A program made the position numbers and the translations under genes. Positions 42,028 through 48,742 of a DNA stretch of 64,000 nt are shown here, in pieces. The first letter of the stretch is position 1. Every line of letters starts with the position of its first letter. This DNA comes from Leifsonia sp. Root112D2. GTDB lineage: Bacteria > Actinomycetota > Actinomycetes > Actinomycetales > Microbacteriaceae. The notes below the pieces were generated by a model, which was not told the origin of the DNA, searched no databases, and was given only the letters and a program-made list of their open reading frames with translations. The stretch covers positions 1,605,480 through 1,669,479 of the forward strand of contig NZ_LMCU01000001.1 of assembly GCF_001424905.1 (NCBI RefSeq). The letters run 5' to 3'.

Positions 42028-42324
42028 ATGGCGAACATGAATGTGACTTATGGCGAGATGACGGATGCCGCCAACCGTTTGACGACGGGTAAGGATGACA
42101 TCACCTCGAAGCTGCACGAGCTGCAGTCGTTGGTGAATGGTCTGGTTCAGGGTGGCTTTGTGACGGATGCGGCGTCGGGTGCTTTTCACGGCTCGTACGA
42201 GCAGTTCACGAAGGGCACAACGGAGGCCGTGAATGGTCTTGATGGGATGTCGCAGTTCCTGACGAAGGCTGCGGATGCTCTGCAGAACGTGGACAGCGAG
42301 CTGGCCAAGGGCATCGGCGGCTAA
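42028..42324 (+). CDS. WXG100 family protein with FHG in place of WXG
   Basis: A 98-residue ESAT-6-like protein, the usual WXG100 length. Two helices flank the turn GAFHGSYEQF, where Phe replaces the Trp of Trp-x-Gly. Conserved neighbours are in place (FVTDAASGAFHGSYEQF, then a second helix with GMSQFLTKAADALQNVD). It ends GIGG and has no classical C-terminal Tyr-xxx-Asp/Glu export signal. ATG 42028 has AAAAGGAG upstream. It is a probable substrate of the ATPase at 33338. A strong terminator follows, so it is a single-gene unit. Confidence 0.85.
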   Translation: MANMNVTYGEMTDAANRLTTGKDDITSKLHELQSLVNGLVQGGFVTDAASGAFHGSYEQFTKGTTEAVNGLDGMSQFLTKAADALQNVDSELAKGIGG

Positions 42325-42349
42325 TCACCGCACCACACGCACACCGGAA

Positions 42350-42392
42350 GGGGGCGTGGTCGGGTTCCGTTTTGGGGCTCGGCCACGCCCCC
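42350..42392 (+). terminator. Terminator of the WXG100 gene
   Basis: A 13-bp stem (GGGGGCGTGGTCG and CGGCCACGCCCCC, one G-T pair) with a 17-nt loop ends 68 nt after the stop. The tail is TCTGGCTC. Confidence 0.8.
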
Positions 42393-42431
42393 TCTGGCTC
42401 AGGGCACCGATCGATGTGAAAGGAACGAAAG

Positions 42432-42667
42432 ATGTACGGGAACACGGCCGTGCTGCTTGAGAAGGCGCAGTCGGCGCGAGTTTCACGGGCGATCTCGAAG
42501 CGATCTTCGACTACACGCTTGCACAGGCGTGGTCGGTCACCACGAAGAAGCCGACCACGAGCGTCTACATCGCCTTCTCCCGTGCCCGAACTGCCCGCCT
42601 CTCTCGCTCAGACGACCAAATAGGGCTTGCGGCTAGGTCCGCCTACTCGTCCTGCCGGTACCATTGA
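42432..42667 (+). pseudogene. Frameshifted small gene next to the WXG100 gene
   Basis: ATG 42432 has AAGGAACG at a good distance and codes for MYGNTAVLLEKAQS before the frame turns Arg/Ser-rich and ends at 42623. In another frame, open from 42461 to the TGA at 42665, a plausible protein segment appears (VGASFTGDLEAIFDYTLAQA, then WSVTTKKPTTSVYIAFS). This suggests one gene broken by an indel near 42460-42480, or two unrelated open stretches. I cannot name the family. The rest of the gap (42393-42718) holds nothing else that I can identify. Confidence 0.35.
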
Positions 42668-42718
42668 AGGGTTGCGGCGGCCCGTTCGACCCCCAGCGGC
42701 AGCAGAGGGAGCTTGCGC

Positions 42719-43810
42719 ATGGCGGCACGGATCCGTTCCTCTTGGACGATCGTCGTGCCGATCCTCGCCGCCATAGCCCTCATCGCGACTTGGCAACGCA
42801 GCCTGACCCTTGTCATCGTGATTCTGGTCGGCGCCGTTCTCATCGCGGCCGTGCTCGCCGCCGTGCACCACGCCGAGGTTGTGGCACACCGGGTGGGTGA
42901 GCCGTTCGGATCCCTGGTGCTGGCTGTCGCGGTCACGATCATCGAGGTCGCTCTCATCGTCACGCTGATGGCATCCGGTAAGCCGGGAACAGACACTCTC
43001 GCCCGTGACACCGTCTTCGCCGCCGTGATCATCACGTGCAACGGCATCGTGGGAATCTCCTTGCTGCTCGGCTCGATACGGCACAACCTGCCGCGGTTCA
43101 ATCCGGAGGGAACGGGGGCGGCCCTCGGTATCGTTGCCACGCTGACCACCATCACCCTGGTGTTGCCGACCTTCACCGTCAGCGAGCCCGGCCCGCAGTT
43201 CACGCCGTCCCAGCTCGGTTTCGTCGCCGTTGCCGCGCTCGCCCTCTACGCCGCGTTCGTGCTCACGCAGACCAGACGGCACCGGGAATTCTTCCTCCCT
43301 GTCTCCACGTCGGGGGAGGCGATCGACGGCAACGAGCATGCGCCGACGCCGACGCTGAAGGCCACCATGCTCAGCCTCGGCCTGCTGCTGGTATCGCTCA
43401 TCGCGGTCGTGGGGCTCGCGAAGGCCGTGTCGCCGGCACTGGAGGCGGGCGTCGAGGCTGCGGGCATCCCGAACTCGTTCGTCGGCGTCGTGATTGCACT
43501 GCTCGTGCTGCTGCCTGAAGGCATCGCGGCATCCAGGGCGGCGCTGCAGAATCGCATCCAGACCAGCCTGAATCTTGCTTTTGGATCTGCCATGGCCAGC
43601 ATCGGGCTGACCATCCCCGTGCTCGCCGTGCTCAGCATTTGGCTACCCGGGCCCCTCACCCTCGGGCTCGGCCCGCTGCAGATCGTTCTGCTCGTGCTCA
43701 CCGTCGCCGTCGCGACGCTCACGGTCATTCCGGGGCGGGCAACCAGGCTGCAGGGGCTCGTGCATCTCATCATCTTCGCGTCGTTCGTTTTTCTGGCGAT
43801 CAGTCCCTGA
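42719..43810 (+). CDS. chaA: Ca2+/H+ antiporter ChaA
   Basis: A 363-residue cation antiporter of the CaCA superfamily. It has about eleven membrane helices and two inverted halves, each with the acidic motif: VGEPFGSLVLAVAVTIIEVA (first) and LLPEGIAASRAALQNRIQTS then LNLAFGSAMASIGLTIPVLA (second). These match ChaA closely. It exports Ca2+, and in some bacteria Na+ or K+, in exchange for protons. ATG 42719 is 8 nt from AGAGGGAG; TTG 42713 is in frame but too close. It stands alone, ending before a small hairpin. Confidence 0.9.
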   Translation: MAARIRSSWTIVVPILAAIALIATWQRSLTLVIVILVGAVLIAAVLAAVHHAEVVAHRVGEPFGSLVLAVAVTIIEVALIVTLMASGKPGTDTLARDTVFAAVIITCNGIVGISLLLGSIRHNLPRFNPEGTGAALGIVATLTTITLVLPTFTVSEPGPQFTPSQLGFVAVAALALYAAFVLTQTRRHREFFLPVSTSGEAIDGNEHAPTPTLKATMLSLGLLLVSLIAVVGLAKAVSPALEAGVEAAGIPNSFVGVVIALLVLLPEGIAASRAALQNRIQTSLNLAFGSAMASIGLTIPVLAVLSIWLPGPLTLGLGPLQIVLLVLTVAVATLTVIPGRATRLQGLVHLIIFASFVFLAISP

Positions 43811-43825
43811 GAGCGGATGCCGCGG

Positions 43826-43847
43826 CGGATGCCGGGCGCAGCATCCG
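43826..43847 (+). terminator. Possible terminator of chaA
   Basis: CGGATGC and GCATCCG form a 7-bp stem with an 8-nt loop, 16 nt after the chaA stop. No T-run follows; the next bases are the -35 box of the str promoter. Confidence 0.4.
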
Positions 43848-43851
43848 TCAT

Positions 43852-43880
43852 TTGACCGGCGGCCCGCAGAAGACTAGTAT
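43852..43880 (+). promoter_or_regulatory. Promoter of the str operon (rpsL)
   Basis: TTGACC (43852-43857) and TAGTAT (43875-43880) have an ideal 17-nt spacer. The leader to rpsL is about 215 nt and shows no further strong structure that I can identify. Confidence 0.78.
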
Positions 43881-44101
43881 TCTTCGGGTGTGCGCTTTGC
43901 CGTGCGCTCGTGTTGTGCCTGAAAGTACAACGGAGTTCACGTCCACGCCACTGATCCATGTAGGGCCGTTCAATACGACCCCCACGGCATATCTGCCAGC
44001 GAATCAGAATCCATTTCCTGTGTGTTCTGTGCCGCCGTCAGGTCCAGTAAAAGCTACACAGCAACATCTGTCACCGTGCAGTACATATAAGGAGTAACTC
44101 A

Positions 44102-44476
44102 GTGCCAACCATTCAGCAGTTGGTTCGGAAGGGCCGCAGCCCCAAGGTCACCAAGACCAAGGCGCCCGCCCTGAAGTCCAACCCCCAGCAGCGCGGCGTG
44201 TGCACCCGCGTTTACACGACCACCCCCAAGAAGCCGAACTCGGCTCTGCGCAAGGTGGCCCGTGTCAAGCTCTCCAACGGCACAGAGGTCACCGCCTACA
44301 TTCCTGGCGAGGGTCACAACCTGCAGGAGCACTCGATGGTGCTCGTCCGCGGCGGTCGCGTGAAGGACCTCCCCGGTGTTCGTTACAAGATCGTTCGCGG
44401 CGCACTGGACACCCAGGCCGTGAAGAACCGCAAGCAGGCTCGCAGCCGTTACGGCGCGAAGATGGAGAAGAAGTAA
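44102..44476 (+). CDS. rpsL: 30S ribosomal protein S12
   Basis: 124 residues, full length. The decoding-centre loop TTTPKKPNSALRK contains K43, and the second loop has K88 (GGRVKDLPG). Both streptomycin-resistance positions are therefore wild-type. GTG 44102 is the start, after AAGGAGTAA. The stop overlaps the rpsG start by one base. Confidence 0.99.
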   Translation: MPTIQQLVRKGRSPKVTKTKAPALKSNPQQRGVCTRVYTTTPKKPNSALRKVARVKLSNGTEVTAYIPGEGHNLQEHSMVLVRGGRVKDLPGVRYKIVRGALDTQAVKNRKQARSRYGAKMEKK

Positions 44477-44946
44477 TGCCTCGCAAGGGTCCAGCCCCCA
44501 AGCGCCCCGTTGTCGCCGATCCCGTATACGGCGCCCCCATCGTCAGCCAGCTCGTCAACAAGATTCTGCTTGACGGCAAGAAGGGCCTCGCCGAGCGCAT
44601 CGTCTACGACGCACTCGAGGGCGTTGCCGCCAAGAATGGACAGGATGCCGTTGTCACGCTGAAGAAGGCGCTCGACAATGTGCGCCCCACCATCGAGGTC
44701 AAGAGCCGCCGCGTCGGTGGCTCCACCTACCAGGTTCCGATCGAGGTCAAGCCGCACCGTGCCAACACGCTCGCGCTGCGCTGGCTCACCAGCTACGCCA
44801 AGGGTCGTCGCGAGAAGACCATGACGGAGCGCCTCACGAACGAGATTCTGGATGCATCCAACGGTCTCGGCGCCGCCGTCAAGCGTCGCGAAGACACGCA
44901 CAAGATGGCCGAGTCGAACAAGGCCTTCGCGCACTACCGCTGGTAA
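44476..44946 (+). CDS. rpsG: 30S ribosomal protein S7
   Basis: 156 residues, the normal length, with the RNA-binding core (RRVGGSTYQVPIEVKPHRAN) and the C-terminal KRREDTHKMAESNKAFAHYRW. The ATG overlaps the rpsL stop (TAATG). The next gene, fusA, follows after an unusually long gap that contains a palindromic repeat. Confidence 0.99.
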   Translation: MPRKGPAPKRPVVADPVYGAPIVSQLVNKILLDGKKGLAERIVYDALEGVAAKNGQDAVVTLKKALDNVRPTIEVKSRRVGGSTYQVPIEVKPHRANTLALRWLTSYAKGRREKTMTERLTNEILDASNGLGAAVKRREDTHKMAESNKAFAHYRW

Positions 44947-44965
44947 CAGTTCTTTTTTATCCGTT

Positions 44966-45042
44966 GGTTGAGGAGGTCGCGAAGCGACCGTCTCGAAACC
45001 GCGCCCTGTGGTTTCGAGACCCTCGTTCCTCGCTCCTCAACC
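44966..45042. repeat. Long palindromic intergenic repeat, copy 4, inside the str operon
   Basis: Outer arms GGTTGAGGAG (44966-44975) and CTCCTCAACC (45033-45042) enclose GTCTCGAAACC (44990-45000) and GGTTTCGAGAC (45010-45020). It is shorter than the other copies and lies between rpsG and fusA, where an operon would normally have little spacing. It could lower fusA-tuf readthrough or stabilise the processed rpsL-rpsG message. Confidence 0.9.
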
Positions 45043-45081
45043 GGCGGAGATACCCAATACAACCCCTTTCGGAGGAACCCC

Positions 45082-47196
45082 GTGGCACTTGACGTGCTCA
45101 CCGACCTGAACAAGGTCCGCAATATCGGCATCATGGCTCACATCGATGCCGGCAAGACAACGACGACCGAGCGCATCCTGTTTTACACGGGCATCACGCA
45201 CAAGATCGGTGAGACGCACGACGGCGCCTCGCAGATGGACTGGATGGCGCAGGAGCAGGAGCGTGGCATCACCATCACGTCCGCCGCGACGACGTGTTTC
45301 TGGGACAAGAACCAGATCAACATCATCGACACCCCGGGCCACGTCGACTTCACCGTGGAGGTGGAGCGCTCGCTTCGCGTGCTCGATGGCGCCGTTGCCG
45401 TCTTCGATGGCAAGGAGGGCGTTGAGCCCCAGAGTGAGACCGTGTGGCGCCAGGCCGACAAGTACGACGTTCCGCGCATCTGCTTTGTCAACAAGATGGA
45501 CAAGCTCGGCGCAGACTTCTACTACACGGTCGACACCATCGTGAGCCGTCTCGGCGCCAAGCCGCTGGTTCTGCAGCTTCCGATCGGCAGCGAGTCCAAC
45601 TTCGAGGGTGTCGTCGATCTGGTCGAGATGCGTGCGCTCACGTGGCGTGGTGACTCCAAGGGTGACGTCGAGATGGGCGCGCACTACGCGATCGAAGAGA
45701 TTCCGGCCGACCTCGTCGACAAGGCCAAGGAGTACCGCACCGCGCTGCTCGAGACCGTCGCCGAGACCGACGACGCGCTGCTCGAGAAGTTCTTCGGTGG
45801 CGAGGAGCTCACGGTCAAGGAGATCAAGGGCGCCATCCGCAAGCTCACCGTCAACAGCGAGATCTACCCCGTGCTGTGCGGTTCGGCGTTCAAGAACCGC
45901 GGCGTTCAGCCCATGCTCGACGCCGTTGTGGATTACCTGCCGTCGCCGCTCGACGTTCCCGCCATCGAGGCGCACGACGTTCGCGATGAAGAGAAGATCA
46001 TCCTTCGCCACGCGGATGCCACGGAGCCGTTCGCCGCTCTCGCGTTCAAGGTTGCTGTGCACCCGTTCTTCGGTCGCCTCACCTACGTTCGCGTGTATTC
46101 GGGCCGTCTCGACAGCGGTGCCCAGGTCATCAACTCGACCAAGGGCAAGAAGGAGCGCATCGGCAAGATCTTCCAGATGCACGCCAACAAGGAGAACCCG
46201 GTGGACTTCGTGACCGCCGGTCACATCTACGCGGTCATCGGCCTCAAGGACACGACCACAGGTGACACGCTGTGTGACCCGAACAGCCAGGTCGTGCTCG
46301 AGTCGATGACGTTCCCGGCGCCGGTGATCGAGGTCGCCATCGAGCCGAAGACGAAGGCCGACCAGGAGAAGCTGGGTGTCGCCATCCAGAAGCTCGCCGA
46401 GGAAGACCCCACGTTCCGCACGGAGCAGAACCAGGAGACCGGTCAGACGGTCATCAAGGGAATGGGTGAGCTTCACCTCGACATCCTCGTCGACCGCATG
46501 AAGCGGGAATTCAACGTCGAGGCGAACGTCGGCAAGCCGCAGGTCGCGTACCGCGAGACCATCAAGCGCGCCGTCGAGAAGCACGACTACACGCACAAGA
46601 AGCAGACCGGTGGATCCGGCCAGTTCGCGAAGATTCAGATCGCGATCGAGCCGATGGAGATCACGCCGGACAAGAGCTACGAATTCCAGAACAAGGTCAC
46701 CGGAGGTCGCGTGCCCAGGGAGTACATTCCCTCGGTCGACGCGGGCATCCAGGATGCCCTGCAGGTCGGTGTACTTGCGGGCTACCCAATGGTCGGCGTC
46801 AGGGCAAGCTTGCTTGATGGCGCCGCACACGACGTCGACTCCTCGGAGATGGCGTTCAAGATCGCCGGCTCGATGGGCTTCAAGGAAGCCGCTCGGAAGG
46901 CGAATCCGGTTCTGCTCGAGCCGTTGATGGCCGTGGAGGTGCGCACCCCTGAGGAATACATGGGTGATGTCATCGGCGACCTCAACTCGCGTCGTGGTCA
47001 GATCCAGTCCATGGAGGACGCCAGCGGAGTCAAGGTGATTCGCGCGCACGTCCCGCTGTCGGAGATGTTCGGTTACATTGGCGACCTGAGGTCGAAAACC
47101 TCGGGACGTGCGGTGTACTCGATGACCTTTGAGAGCTATGCGGAGGTTCCGAAGGCTGTGGCCGACGAGATCATCCAGAAGAACAAGGGCGAATAA
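45082..47196 (+). CDS. fusA: Elongation factor G
   Basis: 704 residues, normal for bacterial EF-G. The GTPase domain has AHIDAGKTT (19-27), RGITITSAA, DTPGHVDFT and NKMDKLGAD, followed by domains II-V; the domain IV region (GSGQFAKIQIAIEP) and domain V are complete. GTG 45082 has GGAGG 6 nt upstream; the frame is open further upstream only through the palindromic repeat. It catalyses ribosome translocation and, with RRF, recycling. Confidence 0.99.
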   Translation: MALDVLTDLNKVRNIGIMAHIDAGKTTTTERILFYTGITHKIGETHDGASQMDWMAQEQERGITITSAATTCFWDKNQINIIDTPGHVDFTVEVERSLRVLDGAVAVFDGKEGVEPQSETVWRQADKYDVPRICFVNKMDKLGADFYYTVDTIVSRLGAKPLVLQLPIGSESNFEGVVDLVEMRALTWRGDSKGDVEMGAHYAIEEIPADLVDKAKEYRTALLETVAETDDALLEKFFGGEELTVKEIKGAIRKLTVNSEIYPVLCGSAFKNRGVQPMLDAVVDYLPSPLDVPAIEAHDVRDEEKIILRHADATEPFAALAFKVAVHPFFGRLTYVRVYSGRLDSGAQVINSTKGKKERIGKIFQMHANKENPVDFVTAGHIYAVIGLKDTTTGDTLCDPNSQVVLESMTFPAPVIEVAIEPKTKADQEKLGVAIQKLAEEDPTFRTEQNQETGQTVIKGMGELHLDILVDRMKREFNVEANVGKPQVAYRETIKRAVEKHDYTHKKQTGGSGQFAKIQIAIEPMEITPDKSYEFQNKVTGGRVPREYIPSVDAGIQDALQVGVLAGYPMVGVRASLLDGAAHDVDSSEMAFKIAGSMGFKEAARKANPVLLEPLMAVEVRTPEEYMGDVIGDLNSRRGQIQSMEDASGVKVIRAHVPLSEMFGYIGDLRSKTSGRAVYSMTFESYAEVPKAVADEIIQKNKGE

Positions 47197-47312
47197 CGCC
47201 CGCAACTATGCGATCCAGCCGGTTCGCGTAACATAGGTACACACTCCAAACCCGCAGTGCACTCGGAAGATGAATCCGCGTGCCTGCACCAGAGTCCCGA
47301 GGAGGACCCACA

Positions 47313-48506
47313 GTGGCCAAGGCCAAGTTCGAGCGGACCAAGCCGCACGTAAACATCGGAACGATCGGTCACGTCGACCACGGCAAGACCACGCTCACGG
47401 CAGCGATCTCGAAGGTACTTGCTGACAAGTACCCGTCGGCGGTCAACGTGCAGCGCGACTTCGCATCGATCGACTCCGCTCCCGAGGAGCGCCAGCGCGG
47501 CATCACGATCAACATCTCGCACGTCGAGTACGAGACCCCGAAGCGTCACTACGCGCACGTCGACGCTCCCGGTCACGCTGACTACATCAAGAACATGATC
47601 ACCGGCGCCGCTCAGATGGACGGTGCGATCCTCGTGGTCGCCGCCACCGACGGCCCGATGGCTCAGACCCGTGAGCACGTTCTGCTCGCCAAGCAGGTCG
47701 GCGTGCCGTACCTGCTGGTCGCGCTGAACAAGGCCGACATGGTCGATGACGAAGAGATCATGGAGCTCGTCGAGCTTGAGGTCCGTGAGCTGCTTTCGAG
47801 CCAGGGCTTCGATGGCGACAACGCCCCCGTCGTTCCCGTATCGGCGCTCAAGGCGCTTGAGGGCGACGAGAAGTGGACCGCGTCCATCGTCACTCTCATG
47901 GATGCTGTTGACGAGTCGATCCCCGACCCGATCCGCGACAAGGACAAGCCGTTCCTGATGCCGATCGAGGACGTCTTCACGATCACCGGTCGTGGAACCG
48001 TCGTCACGGGTCGCGCCGAGCGTGGAACCCTCGCCATCAACTCCGAGGTCGAGATCGTCGGCATCCGCCCGACGCAGAAGACCACGGTCACCGGTATCGA
48101 GATGTTCCACAAGCAGCTCGACGAGGCATGGGCCGGCGAGAACTGTGGTCTTCTTCTTCGTGGCACCAAGCGCGAAGACGTTGAGCGCGGCCAGGTCGTC
48201 GTCAAGCCGGGTTCGGTCACGCCGCACACGAACTTCGAGGGCACCGCGTACATCCTGTCCAAGGATGAGGGCGGGCGTCACAACCCGTTCTACGCGAACT
48301 ACCGCCCGCAGTTCTACTTCCGCACCACCGACGTCACCGGCGTCATCACGCTGCCCGAGGGCACCGAGATGGTCATGCCCGGCGACACCACCGACATGAC
48401 GGTTGAGCTGATCCAGCCCATCGCCATGGAGGAGGGCCTCGGCTTCGCTATTCGTGAGGGTGGCCGCACGGTCGGCGCCGGAACGGTCACGAAGGTTCTC
48501 AAGTAG
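47313..48506 (+). CDS. tuf: Elongation factor Tu
   Basis: 397 residues. The GTPase motifs GHVDHGKT (19-26), DAPGHADYI and NKADMVDD are intact, and domains II and III are complete with GRGTVVTGR and the C-terminal EGGRTVGAGTVTKVLK. GTG 47313 has GAGGAGG 7 nt upstream. The 116-nt gap after fusA may hold a separate tuf promoter (TAACAT near 47229), but no clear -35 box is present. It is the last gene of the str operon. Confidence 0.99.
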   Translation: MAKAKFERTKPHVNIGTIGHVDHGKTTLTAAISKVLADKYPSAVNVQRDFASIDSAPEERQRGITINISHVEYETPKRHYAHVDAPGHADYIKNMITGAAQMDGAILVVAATDGPMAQTREHVLLAKQVGVPYLLVALNKADMVDDEEIMELVELEVRELLSSQGFDGDNAPVVPVSALKALEGDEKWTASIVTLMDAVDESIPDPIRDKDKPFLMPIEDVFTITGRGTVVTGRAERGTLAINSEVEIVGIRPTQKTTVTGIEMFHKQLDEAWAGENCGLLLRGTKREDVERGQVVVKPGSVTPHTNFEGTAYILSKDEGGRHNPFYANYRPQFYFRTTDVTGVITLPEGTEMVMPGDTTDMTVELIQPIAMEEGLGFAIREGGRTVGAGTVTKVLK

Positions 48507-48526
48507 TACAGTTTTCGGTTCGCTTC

Positions 48527-48554
48527 GGAAGGGTCGGGTTATCCCGGCCCTTCC
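48527..48554 (+). terminator. Terminator of the str operon
   Basis: A 12-bp stem (GGAAGGGTCGGG and CCCGGCCCTTCC, one G-T pair) with a TTAT loop follows tuf by 21 nt. The tail is GTCGTTT. Confidence 0.88.
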
Positions 48555-48629
48555 GTCGTTTAACCCCAGAGGAGCGGATGTGACTACTCATGTGGCGTGT
48601 CCCTCGCGGCTCGGAGGCAATGCACATAG

Positions 48630-48646
48630 AATGAGAAATTCTCATT
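48630..48646. promoter_or_regulatory. Fur-like palindrome upstream of the surface protein gene
   Basis: AATGAGAA-A-TTCTCATT is a perfect 17-nt palindrome with A/T-rich arms, unlike its GC-rich surroundings. Its form resembles metal-regulator boxes of the Fur/Zur family. It lies just upstream of a weak promoter (GAGACA at 48652, TAAACT at 48676, 18-nt spacer) for the gene at 48743. Confidence 0.55.
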
Positions 48647-48651
48647 AGCAT

Positions 48652-48681
48652 GAGACACGGGCGACAAAGTGTGGCTAAACT
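48652..48681 (+). promoter_or_regulatory. Candidate promoter of the surface protein gene
   Basis: GAGACA (48652-48657) and TAAACT (48676-48681) are spaced 18 nt apart. The Fur-like palindrome ends 5 nt before the -35 element. A short inverted repeat (GTGTGGCT and AGCCTCAC, 48669-48696) overlaps the -10 region. Confidence 0.4.
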
Positions 48682-48742
48682 GAGGAAGCCTCACTAACCC
48701 GAAGAGGCATGACGTCGCGCCTGCCAAGGAGTCCCGACCAAC

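Noticed and set aside
44968..45081. An N-terminal extension of EF-G through the palindromic repeat.
   Set aside because: The GGAGG-GTG at 45071-45084 and the normal EF-G N-terminus identify the start.
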